Source: an uncultured Caldilineaceae bacterium (GTDB lineage: Bacteria; Chloroflexota; Anaerolineae; Caldilineales; Caldilineaceae). Taken from it: DNA of 64,000 nucleotides. This document shows positions 25,057 through 33,816 of the stretch, one piece after another. The stretch's first letter is position 1. Each line of letters opens with the position of its first letter. The translations under genes and the position numbers were made by a program. The notes beneath the pieces are model-generated. The model was not told the DNA's origin. It saw only the letters and a list, made by a program, of their open reading frames with translations, and searched no databases. The stretch spans positions 5,001,405 to 5,065,404 of the forward strand of contig OX638330.1 of the NCBI GenBank assembly GCA_951812725.1, in the 5' to 3' direction.

Positions 25057-26460
25057 CTACGCACAGCTCTCGAGAGACGAGTTGATGTCGTCGGTCATCT
25101 CCTGCATCACCTGTTCCGCGCTCTTGCCGGAGAAGGCGCCCTGGAAATGTTCCTCAAAGATCGAGCGCACCACGATGGTCTCCGTACTGCGCTTGGCATC
25201 GAACCATGCGTTAGGCATCAGACATTCTGATGTATAAACCACGAGGGGGTCGTCGGCGACTTCCGCCAGAATGGACTTGCGGAACGGCAACATTCCGGCC
25301 GACTTAACCAACCATTCTTCGCTTTCATCGTTGGTCATCCAGTGGAGGAACTTCAACAGTCCTGGCGTATCAGCAGGGTCCTCGGGCTTGAAGGGCACCA
25401 GACCGGAGTAGTTTGCGCCGCCCCAGGCAATGGCGGGGTGGGGGTCATCGTGTGGATACTGGATAAAGCGCCAACTGCGTTCGTTCACGGTATCATTGAC
25501 GACCAGGGTCTCGGCGTCCAGCTCCATTCCTTCCTGGCGGGCGCCTCCCGGAACCACGTTGCCAACCTGCATGAGGACGTTGCCCTGGTCGATGAGGGCG
25601 TTGTTATCGTCGCCGGTGTAACCTGCCGGATCGGGAATCAGGTCGCTTTCGGCCATCTCTTGCATCCATGCAAGGCATTTGATCGCCTCGGGCGAAGCCA
25701 TGTCAACGCACGATTCCGTCTCATCGGTCCAGAAGTGGGCGCCGAAGCAGCGGAAATACAGGAGAGTCACCCAATGAAAAGCCGGTGTGGAATGGGCGGA
25801 TGGAATGCCGAGCCCGTAGCGCTCGCTGCCGTCCGGTCGTGTACCCCGTACAGCCTCAAGCCAGCCATTGAACTGGTCGATGTTCCACCCGTAGCATGGC
25901 GCTTGAGGGCCAGTATCCATCGCGCCCGCTTCCTCGACCCCATCAAGGTAGACAACCCCGGACTGGCACACCGGCCAGTACGGCACCATGTACACCCTGC
26001 CATCGATAGAGCACTGCTCAAGCATTCCATCGACCATATCGTTGGTCAACTGCTCTTCCAACGAGTCGGTGAGGTCCAGAGCCAGTCCCACTTCTAATGC
26101 CGAGAGGGCAAGCTGGATCCAGCCGCCGCCGACTACATCCGGGGGCGAACCGGCCGCGAGGGCCGTTGTCACCTTGCTGCCCTGCTCCCACGTCAGGGGA
26201 AGCACTTCTACCTCAATACTTGGGTTCTCGTCCATAAAGGCATTCGCCCGCTCCCACTGCCAGGAACCAGGCTCGCCAAGAGACGACGAGTAGTACGGGA
26301 AATCCCAGAAATTAATCGTTGTGGTTACAGCCGGGGGCGCAGCTGCTCCGCCCTCACCCCCCGGCGCCGCCGGCACAGCGCAAGCAGCCAGAAGGGCTCC
26401 CGTGCCAGTGACGGCAGACAGCTTCAAGAAGTCACGTCGACTCAGCTTGTTCCGTTTCAT
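25057..26460 (-). CDS. ABC sugar transporter substrate-binding protein, Tat-type lipoprotein (importer 2)
   Basis: A 467-residue family 1 solute-binding protein. The N-terminus carries a Tat-like motif followed by a lipobox (KLSRRDFLKLSA, then LLAAC), so it is probably exported folded and lipid-anchored. TINFWDFPYY opens the mature domain, and WEQGSKVTTALAAGSPPDVV is characteristic. The start at 26460 has AAAGGAG 9 nt upstream; an in-frame extension to 26523 lacks signal features. The ligand is unknown. A tandem 13-bp repeat lies just upstream of the ribosome site. Confidence 0.9.
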   Translation of the reverse strand: MKRNKLSRRDFLKLSAVTGTGALLAACAVPAAPGGEGGAAAPPAVTTTINFWDFPYYSSSLGEPGSWQWERANAFMDENPSIEVEVLPLTWEQGSKVTTALAAGSPPDVVGGGWIQLALSALEVGLALDLTDSLEEQLTNDMVDGMLEQCSIDGRVYMVPYWPVCQSGVVYLDGVEEAGAMDTGPQAPCYGWNIDQFNGWLEAVRGTRPDGSERYGLGIPSAHSTPAFHWVTLLYFRCFGAHFWTDETESCVDMASPEAIKCLAWMQEMAESDLIPDPAGYTGDDNNALIDQGNVLMQVGNVVPGGARQEGMELDAETLVVNDTVNERSWRFIQYPHDDPHPAIAWGGANYSGLVPFKPEDPADTPGLLKFLHWMTNDESEEWLVKSAGMLPFRKSILAEVADDPLVVYTSECLMPNAWFDAKRSTETIVVRSIFEEHFQGAFSGKSAEQVMQEMTDDINSSLESCA

Positions 26461-26472
26461 GCTCGCTTCTCC

Positions 26473-26498
26473 TTTGATCTGATAGTTTGATCTGATAG
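26473..26498. repeat. Tandem 13-bp direct repeat in importer 2 leader
   Basis: TTTGATCTGATAG occurs twice head-to-tail (26473-26485 and 26486-26498), beginning immediately 5' of the binding-protein gene's ribosome site on the minus strand. It may be an operator pair or a recent slippage product. Confidence 0.75.
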
Positions 26499-26609
26499 CG
26501 AATTGAAGTGCATGCAACAACACGTACTCTCGTCAAATGCATCCGAGGGGCTGAGCGCCAACGGTCCTAAGTCGACGCAAGTCGCTGTCCGAAAACTGTC
26601 ATGCCTTAC

Positions 26610-27494
26610 TCATGCGGTCATCTCTTGACCGCGCCATGCCGTATCAATACCGACATAGTTTTCTACAAAGTGCTGATGCCGTGCAGGTAGCGCCCTGATA
26701 AAGGCCTGCGCCGATTCAGGGAGCGGCCACGGCGCGTCGATCCAGTAGCTGCGCGGCCGGAAGCCAAGGCCGCAGGACAACCGCACCTGGTCGATCTGGT
26801 TGGAGAATGCGGCGTGGTACGTGCGCGCCGCGAAGATGATCATATCGCCGGGCTCCGTGAACAGGGGCACCATGCCTGGCACATCGAAACCGACATAGCC
26901 TTTGGGTTCACTCCCCTGTCGGTGGAATGAGCGCCGGTCCGGGGTCAGCGCAAAGCCTTCCGGTCCTTCCCAGTCTTCCACGTGGGAATCTTCGATCACG
27001 GCCAGTCCGCCGTGTTCCGGATAGGAGCCTGTGAGGTAGAGCCAGCGGCCCGAGGGCCAGTGGCCCCGGTTCAAAACATCGCCGGCGTTTTGCGGGGGGC
27101 CTTGGTTGAATCCATGCCAGTCGGAGTGCCAAGAAAGGGGAGCCGAGCCGGGATTGCGTAAGATCGCGGCTGAACGGTGGATGGTCAGTTCGTCCGCTTG
27201 GCAGAAAAGTCGATGGACCCGCAGAAAGGGCTCGTAGTCGAGCAGTTGCCACAGCACGGGGGCGTGCTCAACAAAGGAGGTGTGGGTGTAGCTCTCGCCG
27301 GGGCCCAATGCCCCGTCCGGGTCGATAGCCTGTAGAACCGCATCCTGAAGCTCCTCAACCAACTCCTCAGACAGTACCTGCTTGACCACCGCGAACCCAT
27401 GGGCGTCAACACATGCCTGGGCAGCCTCCAACGCATTGAGGCCGAATTCATAGCGGTACGAAAGCGCGGGTTTCTGAATGTCAGCGTAGGCCAT
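26610..27494 (-). CDS. Phytanoyl-CoA dioxygenase (PhyH) family protein
   Basis: A 294-residue Fe(II)/2-oxoglutarate oxygenase, only distantly similar to the one at 15427. The iron ligands are H123-x-D125 (LSWHSDWHG) and H227 (RTYHAAFSN), with a candidate 2-oxoglutarate Arg at about 239 (DQVRLSCG). GGLAVIEDSH replaces the usual PGSH strand. AAGGAG lies 7 nt before the ATG. It is upstream of importer 2 on the same strand and could act on the imported compound, although the 150-nt gap suggests separate promoters. Confidence 0.85.
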   Translation of the reverse strand: MAYADIQKPALSYRYEFGLNALEAAQACVDAHGFAVVKQVLSEELVEELQDAVLQAIDPDGALGPGESYTHTSFVEHAPVLWQLLDYEPFLRVHRLFCQADELTIHRSAAILRNPGSAPLSWHSDWHGFNQGPPQNAGDVLNRGHWPSGRWLYLTGSYPEHGGLAVIEDSHVEDWEGPEGFALTPDRRSFHRQGSEPKGYVGFDVPGMVPLFTEPGDMIIFAARTYHAAFSNQIDQVRLSCGLGFRPRSYWIDAPWPLPESAQAFIRALPARHQHFVENYVGIDTAWRGQEMTA

Positions 27495-27647
27495 AGGGGA
27501 ACTCCTTGGGGCTTTGGGAAATCATGACCATGCTCCACCAGCGCACACACCGGCTCAGGCGCGACACTTTCACTTGCGCTAAGGAACACAGCTGCTGGCA
27601 GGATGCAGCGATCTTTGCATCGTTGCGGCATGCCTTATCCACATATT

Positions 27648-27674
27648 ATTATATCTAGGTACCATCCTTGTCAA
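27648..27674 (-). promoter_or_regulatory. Candidate promoter for PhyH gene at 26610
   Basis: On the minus strand, TTGACA (27669-27674) and TATAAT (27648-27653) are both perfect but 15 nt apart; an overlapping TAATAA gives a 17-nt spacing. It is about 150 nt upstream of the start, in the divergent region shared with the MR/MLE gene. Confidence 0.45.
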
Positions 27675-27786
27675 ACCGTTTTTCACGGCCCGCACAGCCT
27701 CTTTTTACAACCTGCTCACCTACTGTATAGTTCTCCCTGAAGCGCTTGCCCTGTGTTCGTCCACTATCTTCTTTCAGAGGTCTATC

Positions 27787-28986
27787 GTGAAGATCACCGG
27801 CGTTCGAACCATCCACTTCGCTCCCTTCGCCAACATAACCTTTCTTGAACTGACGACGGACAGCGGGATCGTCGGCCTGGGAGAGACCTATTACACGCCC
27901 CGCTCTGTTACGGCTTATATCGGTGAGGTATTGACGCCAATGCTGCTGGAGAGAGACCCGCGCCAGATCGAGGCATTCTGGCGCCGGGCCTACGAAAACT
28001 CCCACATCTACGGCAATAGGGGACTGGAGATGCGCTGCCTGTCCGCGGTGGATGTGGCGCTCTGGGACATTCTGGGCCAGGAGTTGGGCCGGCCGATCTG
28101 GCAGCTTCTCGGCGGGACGAGCAATCCGGACGGCGTGCCGGTCTACAACACGTGCGCATCCTCAGGGTACGGCAATAAGGCGCCGGATATCTCGCGTAAA
28201 GTGGACTCCGCTGCAACTGGCACTTATCGAGACTATGAAGCCTGGCAGCCCGGCGGCGATGCCGGTGAACTTGCCCGCTCGCTGCTCGATATGGGAATCC
28301 GCGCCATGAAGATCTGGCCCTTTGATCGGTTCGCCCTCGCCAATCACGGCCAGACCATCTCGTTTGCAGAGATCGAAGAAGGATTGCAGCCGTGGCGGCA
28401 GGTCCGGGACGCTGTGGGACTGGATATGGATATTATTCTGGAGGGACACGGCTATTGGGCTCTTCAGCCCGCCCGCCGCATCGCGGAGGCGCTTGAGCCC
28501 TACAAGCCGGTCCTGCTCGAGGATTTGATGAAGCCTGACAACCCGCGCACGCTGGCCAAGCTGCGCAGTTCGACGCGCACGCCCATCTGTGCCTCGGAGC
28601 TACTGATGAATCGCTACGCTGTAGAGGAGATGATACGGGCAGATGCCTGTGATGTGGTGATGACAGACGTGACCTGGGCAGGCGGCATCACCGAAGCGCG
28701 CAAGACGGCTGACATGGCCGAGACCAACAACATGGGTGTGATCTTCCACGACTGCACCGGGCCTGTGACGCTGGCGGCCTCCCTTCACCTGGCCGCCCAC
28801 GCCACCAATACGTGGATGCAGGAGATGGTGCGCGCGTTTACGTTGGGATTCTATCTGGACCTGGTCGATCACCCATTTGTGGTGGAGAATGGGCGCATGC
28901 AACCGCCCCAGCGTCCGGGGCTCGGCGTGGCATTGAGTCCGGAGACACTGGAAAGGGACGATTGCCAGATTACCACATTAGTCTAG
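27787..28986 (+). CDS. Mandelate racemase/muconate lactonizing enzyme family (acid sugar dehydratase-like)
   Basis: A 399-residue enolase-superfamily enzyme. The N-terminal capping domain begins MKITGVRTIH. Barrel residues are visible in order: the Lys of MKIWP (about 174), the metal ligands in DMDIILEGHG (about 213-222), LLEDLMKP (about 245) and CASELL (about 269), and the His of IFHDCTGP (about 321). This pattern fits acid-sugar dehydratases such as galactonate or glucarate dehydratase. It starts with GTG, with AGAGG 6 nt upstream. It is surrounded by sugar import and oxidation genes, consistent with uronate or aldonate catabolism. Confidence 0.85.
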   Translation: MKITGVRTIHFAPFANITFLELTTDSGIVGLGETYYTPRSVTAYIGEVLTPMLLERDPRQIEAFWRRAYENSHIYGNRGLEMRCLSAVDVALWDILGQELGRPIWQLLGGTSNPDGVPVYNTCASSGYGNKAPDISRKVDSAATGTYRDYEAWQPGGDAGELARSLLDMGIRAMKIWPFDRFALANHGQTISFAEIEEGLQPWRQVRDAVGLDMDIILEGHGYWALQPARRIAEALEPYKPVLLEDLMKPDNPRTLAKLRSSTRTPICASELLMNRYAVEEMIRADACDVVMTDVTWAGGITEARKTADMAETNNMGVIFHDCTGPVTLAASLHLAAHATNTWMQEMVRAFTLGFYLDLVDHPFVVENGRMQPPQRPGLGVALSPETLERDDCQITTLV

Positions 28987-28994
28987 AGCACGGC

Positions 28995-30008
28995 CTACCC
29001 AGCCACTTGCCCCAGGAAGAGGTCCCGGCCTGCCACCAGTGTCTGCATCTTGCGGTCGGCGACCGAGCGCGGCAGCATCCAAAAGCCGCAATCGGGGTGA
29101 ATCCACTTGACCCTGTCCTCGCCCAACAGGTCGACCGCGTTCTGAATGCGCCGGGCGACTTCGTCAGGGCTCTCCACCTCGTTGTCCTTGATGTCGATGA
29201 CGCCGATCCCCAGGGCGACACCCTCGCGCAGATCGGTGAAGACCTCCAGCTCATCATAGCCGCGGCGGGCGAACTCCAGCACCAGGTGGTCCACGTGCAG
29301 GTTGTTGAGGAAGCCGAGCAGGCTGGCCCAGAAGCCGCTCTGGATGCTCTGGCCGCCGTAGTTGCCGAAACAGAGGTGCAGCGCGCGTTCGCCGCGGGCG
29401 CCGTCCAGCACATGGTTGATCGGCTCGTGCACCCAGGTGGCATCCTCAGGGTTGCCGGTCAGATTGGCCTCGTCTACCTGCAGGACCGGCGCGTCAATCG
29501 CCTCGACCTGGCGGCGCAGCACTTCGGCGATGGCCATGGTCAGGCTGGGTAGGTCGCTGTAGTGGCGGTCCAGCAGCGTTTTCGCCAGCATGTAGGGTGC
29601 GGTCACGGTGAACTTGAGCGGCGCGGCGGTCAACTCCTTCACCATCTCCCAGCTTGAAGGCAGGTCCAGTTCGCCTTCGCCGATCGGGCCTTCGACCACC
29701 GCGGCCGGCTGCGTGCGGAAGCCCATGCCCTGCTGGGCGCGAAAATCGTCCACATCCTTGCGGCCCATTTCGCTCGAGATGCCGGACATCGGCTGTACGA
29801 AATATTCGATCATCCCGTTCGTTTCGGGATGGTTGACGTCGAAGCGGGTCAACTCGCCATCGGAGATCACGTCCAGCCCGGCCAGCTCTTGCGTCTTGAG
29901 GACGACGAGAATGGCGTCGCGCAGGTTGGGGGCGGACGGATAGGCGGCCAGCCAGGTTGGCAGTGGATAGCTGCCGACGACGGTTGTCTTAATGGAGGGT
30001 GCGGTCAT
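28995..30008 (-). CDS. Cobalamin-independent methionine synthase C-terminal-like (MetE-like) protein
   Basis: A 337-residue protein equivalent to the catalytic half of MetE. It opens with TTVVGSYPLP. The zinc ligands are visible as HLCFGN (about residue 211), a Glu near LEFARRGYDELE (about 235) and the Cys of IHPDCGFW (about 303). Short MetE-like proteins may methylate homocysteine from other donors or act on other thiols. AGGAG lies 6 nt before the ATG. It is convergent with the MR/MLE gene, with 8 nt between stops. Confidence 0.85.
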   Translation of the reverse strand: MTAPSIKTTVVGSYPLPTWLAAYPSAPNLRDAILVVLKTQELAGLDVISDGELTRFDVNHPETNGMIEYFVQPMSGISSEMGRKDVDDFRAQQGMGFRTQPAAVVEGPIGEGELDLPSSWEMVKELTAAPLKFTVTAPYMLAKTLLDRHYSDLPSLTMAIAEVLRRQVEAIDAPVLQVDEANLTGNPEDATWVHEPINHVLDGARGERALHLCFGNYGGQSIQSGFWASLLGFLNNLHVDHLVLEFARRGYDELEVFTDLREGVALGIGVIDIKDNEVESPDEVARRIQNAVDLLGEDRVKWIHPDCGFWMLPRSVADRKMQTLVAGRDLFLGQVAG

Positions 30009-30088
30009 AGGGTGCTCCTGGTGCGGGATGTGTAGTGTCGGTGAAATTTTCTGTATTGGTAGGTGGCTAAGGATTATTATCCATTTAC

Positions 30089-30643
30089 TTATGAGAGACG
30101 CAGCGCCAGATGATCAAAATCCTCTGTGCACTTCTGCCGGATGGCGTCAATGCGGCGGGCTGCTTGTTCGGCCAACGGCTTGCGCCCGCCGTCGGGCCTG
30201 TCGGACAGACCGCGCTGGATGGCAAGCGGTTCAAAGTATTCTTCTTTAACATCTCTCTCGGCCCTAACTTGTGCCCAAGGCCACTCCTTGGGCAGATCCA
30301 GACCCGCCAGGACCCACGTCTCTATCTCTTCCCATGCGTTTACGGCCAGAAATTCAGTTGTGGCACCGCATAGCATTTCCAGTTGATCGAGTCTCTGACG
30401 CCTTCCTATTTCGCCATCTCGGTCGACGCAAAGTATGAGAATATCCGTCATTCCTCTATACCGCTCTACAATTTCCAACATGCGTTCCGAATTCAGCGCT
30501 TGATCAATGCCGCGCAGACGTGGGTTTTGGCACACTCGAACCCGTGCCCTGGGCTTACCGATGGACTGGAAGAGTCGCTCGAAAATCGGCTTCAGAATGT
30601 ACTGGTCCTTTTCGAAATCTTCTGGGATGATGAGAACCCTCAA
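30089..30643 (-). CDS. Small partner protein of AAA ATPase, TOPRIM/DUF4276-like
   Basis: A 184-residue protein translationally coupled to the upstream ATPase gene (TTGA overlap at 30640-30643). It opens with a hydrophobic strand (VLIIPEDFEKDQYILKPIF), then ILILCVDRDGE, an Asp-x-Asp motif like that of TOPRIM-type nucleases, then NAWEEIETWVL, which resembles the DUF4276/RloB acidic helix. I infer a nuclease or effector subunit. The family assignment is tentative because it rests on motif order only. It starts with TTG, and AGAGG lies about 7 nt upstream. Confidence 0.5.
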   Translation of the reverse strand: MRVLIIPEDFEKDQYILKPIFERLFQSIGKPRARVRVCQNPRLRGIDQALNSERMLEIVERYRGMTDILILCVDRDGEIGRRQRLDQLEMLCGATTEFLAVNAWEEIETWVLAGLDLPKEWPWAQVRAERDVKEEYFEPLAIQRGLSDRPDGGRKPLAEQAARRIDAIRQKCTEDFDHLALRLS

Positions 30644-31899
30644 CTCCCCACCTCTTCGTCATACCCCTCGGTGAAGGCGAGAACGTCCTCCATCCAACCG
30701 CCGCTAAGGAGATTGCCCAGCCCTTGGGACTTGCGCAACTCCCCTGCCCGTGGCAGTTTGGCGACGGGACGAATGATGGCGTCATCCGCATCTTCCAGGC
30801 GGCTGACAACGGAGGTATTCTTGAACGTCTCATCGTTCATCATTGTCAACAGGTCCGGCGAATGGGTGGTGGTGACGACCTGAATCCCTCGCTTTGCGGT
30901 CTGCTTTTCGATCAGTTCCAGCAGAAGCCACTGTCGCGCAGGGTGGATACCGTTGTCGATCTCCTCAAAAAAGTAAAGACCGTCTGGGTCCGGTCCGAGC
31001 AGCACAGTCAGCATGGCCAGGAATCGCAGCGTGCCGTCCGACGCGGCGTAAGCGGAGACCCTTCTGTCGTTCGCTTCCAAGAAGACGAGATGAACCCTGC
31101 CGGATGGGTCGGTCGGAAATTCGAAGTCCCGCACATCCATTGGCGTCAACTCGCGCATCCATTCGACCAGCGTCTCCTTGCGCTGCGAGTCTTCACAGAT
31201 CGCCTGCAACACGGTCGGCAAATACTCGCCCCGATCGCCCAATACGGTCTGACCGGGGAAAGCAGGTTCCCGCATGCGCTGCGGGTTTAAATCCAAGAAG
31301 CGCATGTTGCCAAGAACCTGGATAACCCGATCGGTACTAGGTCTGTGCTTGTCCGGGGCTCTTTCCTTCCGCTGGAACTGGGTGATCCCTGGCTGATCTG
31401 CCCTTACCTTGACGTAGGTATTTATTTCCCGCGGCGTAATGCCCCTGTCCCAGTGCAGAAGCAGCTCTCCATCGCCGGGCCGCAGAGATTGAAGGTTTCC
31501 ACGTTCTGGTTGGGTCGAATAGATCCTTGTTGCGGAGAGTTTGAGACTTTCCTCTTTCACCTGGAAAGCTCCGTCCCTATCTTCATCCCTACCAACTCTG
31601 ATCGTATAGGTGAAGTCCTCTACTCCGACCTGAAGCAATAACGAAGGTTGGTTGAAGCGGATGATTTCATCCACTCCGCCGCGAATCCCCGCCCACTCGA
31701 TCTGGCCGCCAGCGCCGTATTTGCCACCGACAATCTCAGCCAGCGTGTAGCCGCGACCGATGCCGTGCAGAAAGCGGAACGCGTCGCGGATGTTGCTCTT
31801 GCCGCTGGCGTTGGCGCCAACCATGACGGTGAACGGGCCGACGCGCAGCGTCTCATCGGCGAAGTTCTTGAAATTTGCAAGTCGAATTGAGGTGATCAT
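30640..31899 (-). CDS. AAA15-type (RloA/OLD-like) ATPase
   Basis: A 419-residue SMC-like ATPase. It starts MITSIRLANFKNFAD and has Walker A GANASGKSN (about residue 31), a signature-like region around SDGTLRFLAML, Walker B LYFFEEIDNGIHP (about 318) and a downstream TTTHSPDLL His switch. This architecture is typical of RloA, AbiL and OLD-class ATPases that sense phage or DNA damage and drive a partner nuclease. The start at 31899 follows GGAGAGG; the frame extends upstream to 31920 without benefit. It forms a two-gene operon with the coupled small protein. Antiphage activity is inferred, not shown. Confidence 0.8.
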   Translation of the reverse strand: MITSIRLANFKNFADETLRVGPFTVMVGANASGKSNIRDAFRFLHGIGRGYTLAEIVGGKYGAGGQIEWAGIRGGVDEIIRFNQPSLLLQVGVEDFTYTIRVGRDEDRDGAFQVKEESLKLSATRIYSTQPERGNLQSLRPGDGELLLHWDRGITPREINTYVKVRADQPGITQFQRKERAPDKHRPSTDRVIQVLGNMRFLDLNPQRMREPAFPGQTVLGDRGEYLPTVLQAICEDSQRKETLVEWMRELTPMDVRDFEFPTDPSGRVHLVFLEANDRRVSAYAASDGTLRFLAMLTVLLGPDPDGLYFFEEIDNGIHPARQWLLLELIEKQTAKRGIQVVTTTHSPDLLTMMNDETFKNTSVVSRLEDADDAIIRPVAKLPRAGELRKSQGLGNLLSGGWMEDVLAFTEGYDEEVGS

Positions 31900-32116
31900 A
31901 ACGCCTCTCCAGATCCACACCGCCTGCTAGTGCGGAAAATCATATCACGGGAATACGGACGGATGGTAATGGAGGGTGTTCTCTCACTCATCTCTCCTCT
32001 TGACTCTCTCCTCAGCAGTTCCAGTTTGTCTTTTCGCTAAAATTGGTAAACACTGCACCTGCGCAGCGCGCCACAACTGTTGCGCCACCCAACCACCACT
32101 CCCAACGCAGGTGACC

Positions 32117-32905
32117 ATGACAAACGAATCCCAACCCTCACCGGTAGCAGCCTTCCGCGCCAAGATGGCGGCGGGCGATATCTGTATCGGCGCTTCGATC
32201 ACCTTAACCGACCCGCACGCGACCGACGCGCTCGGCGATTCGGTCGATTTTTTCTGGATCGATATGGAGCACAGCATGATGAGCGCGGAGGCGCTGGGCG
32301 GGCATCTGCTGGCGGCGAAGGCCCGCAGCAAGCCGGCGCTGGTGCGCGTGCCCGGCAGCGGCACACCCTTCATCAAGCCGGTGCTGGACGCGGGCGCGGA
32401 TGGGATCATCGTGCCGCAGGTGCGCTCGGCCGCCGAGGTGCAGGACGTGGTAAACAGCTGCCGCTACCCGCCCCTGGGCGAGCGCGGCTATGGACCGCGC
32501 GTACCCGCCAACTATGGGCGCGACGGCGGCAACGCTTACACCGAGCGAGCGAACAGGGAGATCTTCGTGGCCGTCCAGATTGAGAACGCAGAGGGGTTCG
32601 CCGCCCTGGACGATATCCTGGCCATCACCGGGCTGGACTCGATCGCGCTCGGGCCTTGGGATCTCTCGGCGTCATTGGGGCTGCTGGGTGATGTGGAGCA
32701 TCCGACCGTGATCGAGGCGGTGGACAGCATCATCACCCGCACGCGCGCGGCCGGCCTGTTCGTGGGGGCCGGTATGGCGCCCGACGCCCGCTTTGCGCTT
32801 GGTATGGCGAAACGCGGTGTGCAGTGGTTACAGGTGGGCGACGACTGCGGCTACATGATCCTGGCGATGGACCAGATCACGGCTGAGATGCGGAGTCAGC
32901 TGTAG
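32117..32905 (+). CDS. HpcH/HpaI aldolase family protein
   Basis: A 262-residue class II pyruvate aldolase-like barrel. Characteristic blocks are FFWIDMEHS, ALVRVPG, GADGIIVPQVRSAAE, VQIENAEG (metal Glu), IALGPWDLSASLG (metal Asp) and VGAGMAPD. It probably cleaves a 2-keto-3-deoxy sugar acid to pyruvate and an aldehyde, the step after an acid-sugar dehydratase such as the MR/MLE enzyme at 27787. The ATG at 32117 follows GCAGGTGACC; the frame is open back to 31976, but that extension is not protein-like. Confidence 0.88.
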   Translation: MTNESQPSPVAAFRAKMAAGDICIGASITLTDPHATDALGDSVDFFWIDMEHSMMSAEALGGHLLAAKARSKPALVRVPGSGTPFIKPVLDAGADGIIVPQVRSAAEVQDVVNSCRYPPLGERGYGPRVPANYGRDGGNAYTERANREIFVAVQIENAEGFAALDDILAITGLDSIALGPWDLSASLGLLGDVEHPTVIEAVDSIITRTRAAGLFVGAGMAPDARFALGMAKRGVQWLQVGDDCGYMILAMDQITAEMRSQL

Positions 32906-32975
32906 CGGATTTGCGGCTGGAGAGAACGTAATACAAGCCCGCTGCCCCTCTTGGGCGCGTGTTGATGCAAAAAAG

Positions 32976-32999
32976 CGCCCCAGCGGAACCGCTGGGGCG
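32976..32999 (-). terminator. Intrinsic terminator
   Basis: An 11-bp perfect stem (CGCCCCAGCGG / CCGCTGGGGCG) with AA at the tip. On the minus strand it is followed by TTTTTT, ending ParDE transcription. On the plus strand it lies 70 nt after the aldolase stop and is followed by a weaker T-rich stretch, so it may act both ways. Confidence 0.85.
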
Positions 33000-33087
33000 T
33001 CTACGTTTTAACGGGGAGTTGAACAGAGATTGCTGAGGTTAGGAATATACCCTCTATCGTAACAACGCTCTGATGGCTGGCGCCTCG

Positions 33088-33358
33088 TTAGTACACCTCA
33101 CGTCTATGCCCTATACGAAGCACCACAATAATTCTGTCATCAATCCTGAATGTCACAGATGATACGATAAGCTCCAACGTGAAAACGCCAAAGGCCGCCC
33201 ATGCTAGCCCTCAGCATCTTCGCGCGGCCCAACTGTCGTGGGTCCGAGGCCTTCGCGATACGGCCTGTCAGTTCCTCTTGAATGCGCTGCGCTGTTTGCC
33301 TGTCTAATCTCCGCAGCTGACGCCTAGATGCGGGAGCGTACCTTATCGTCCAAGCCAA
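33088..33358 (-). pseudogene. ParE/RelE-family toxin with C-terminal frameshift
   Basis: The first 72 codons encode a RelE/ParE-superfamily toxin (WTIRYAPASRRQLRRLD, GLWRFHVGAYRIICDIQD). The frame then meets TGA in CAGGATTGATGACAG. In the next frame the missing C-terminal strand continues as IDDRIIVVLRIGHRREVY and ends at 33088, the canonical ending of the family. A 4-nt duplication (TGAT) or a 1-nt change explains the break. It starts with TTG inside the 3' end of the antitoxin gene. The C-terminal strand is usually needed for activity, so the toxin is probably dead. Confidence 0.75.
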
Positions 33359-33605
33359 GATCGGCTCTTATCTCTTCATCACTGTACGTTCGCTCTACAC
33401 CTTGACGAATCCGGTCCGCCGATGCACTCGCTAAGTAATAATCCTCGGTCTCTTCCAATCCGCGCTCGATGATTTCACGCAGATAAAACTCCCGTGATCG
33501 GCCGGCATCCTCTACCAGTTCATCAACGGCCCGCCGCAATTCCGGCAGGGTCCACAGTAAGACCCGATGCGCCAGAGACACCATCTTCGCCCGAACTGTG
33601 CCCAT
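33324..33605 (-). CDS. ParD-like antitoxin (ribbon-helix-helix type)
   Basis: A 93-residue protein. The middle (PELRRAVDELVEDAGRSREF, then YLREIIERGLEETEDYYLA) has the helix pattern of RHH antitoxins of the RelB/ParD class. The tail (YSDEEIRADLGLDD) is the typical toxin-wrapping region. The start at 33605 has AGGAGG 7 nt upstream; the extension to 33635 is unlikely. It overlaps the toxin start by 35 nt. The N-terminal strand is atypical for a DNA-binding ribbon. Confidence 0.7.
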   Translation of the reverse strand: MGTVRAKMVSLAHRVLLWTLPELRRAVDELVEDAGRSREFYLREIIERGLEETEDYYLASASADRIRQGVERTYSDEEIRADLGLDDKVRSRI

Positions 33606-33816
33606 TTTCTGTCCTCCTGCACGCAAATTGTCCAAAGGCAGTCAAGGCCCTTCTCATTCTGATTTATCCAGCCTTTTGTCCTGCATTCGATGACACGTGC
33701 TGCGACAATTGTACATCCGTTCATCTTTGCCGTCCAGCTTCGCAGACAGCTTCCTTGCTGTAGAGATCTCGCGGCTTTATGGCAGCCGGTGCTGGCACAG
33801 TGTTCCTTCTCCCCTA

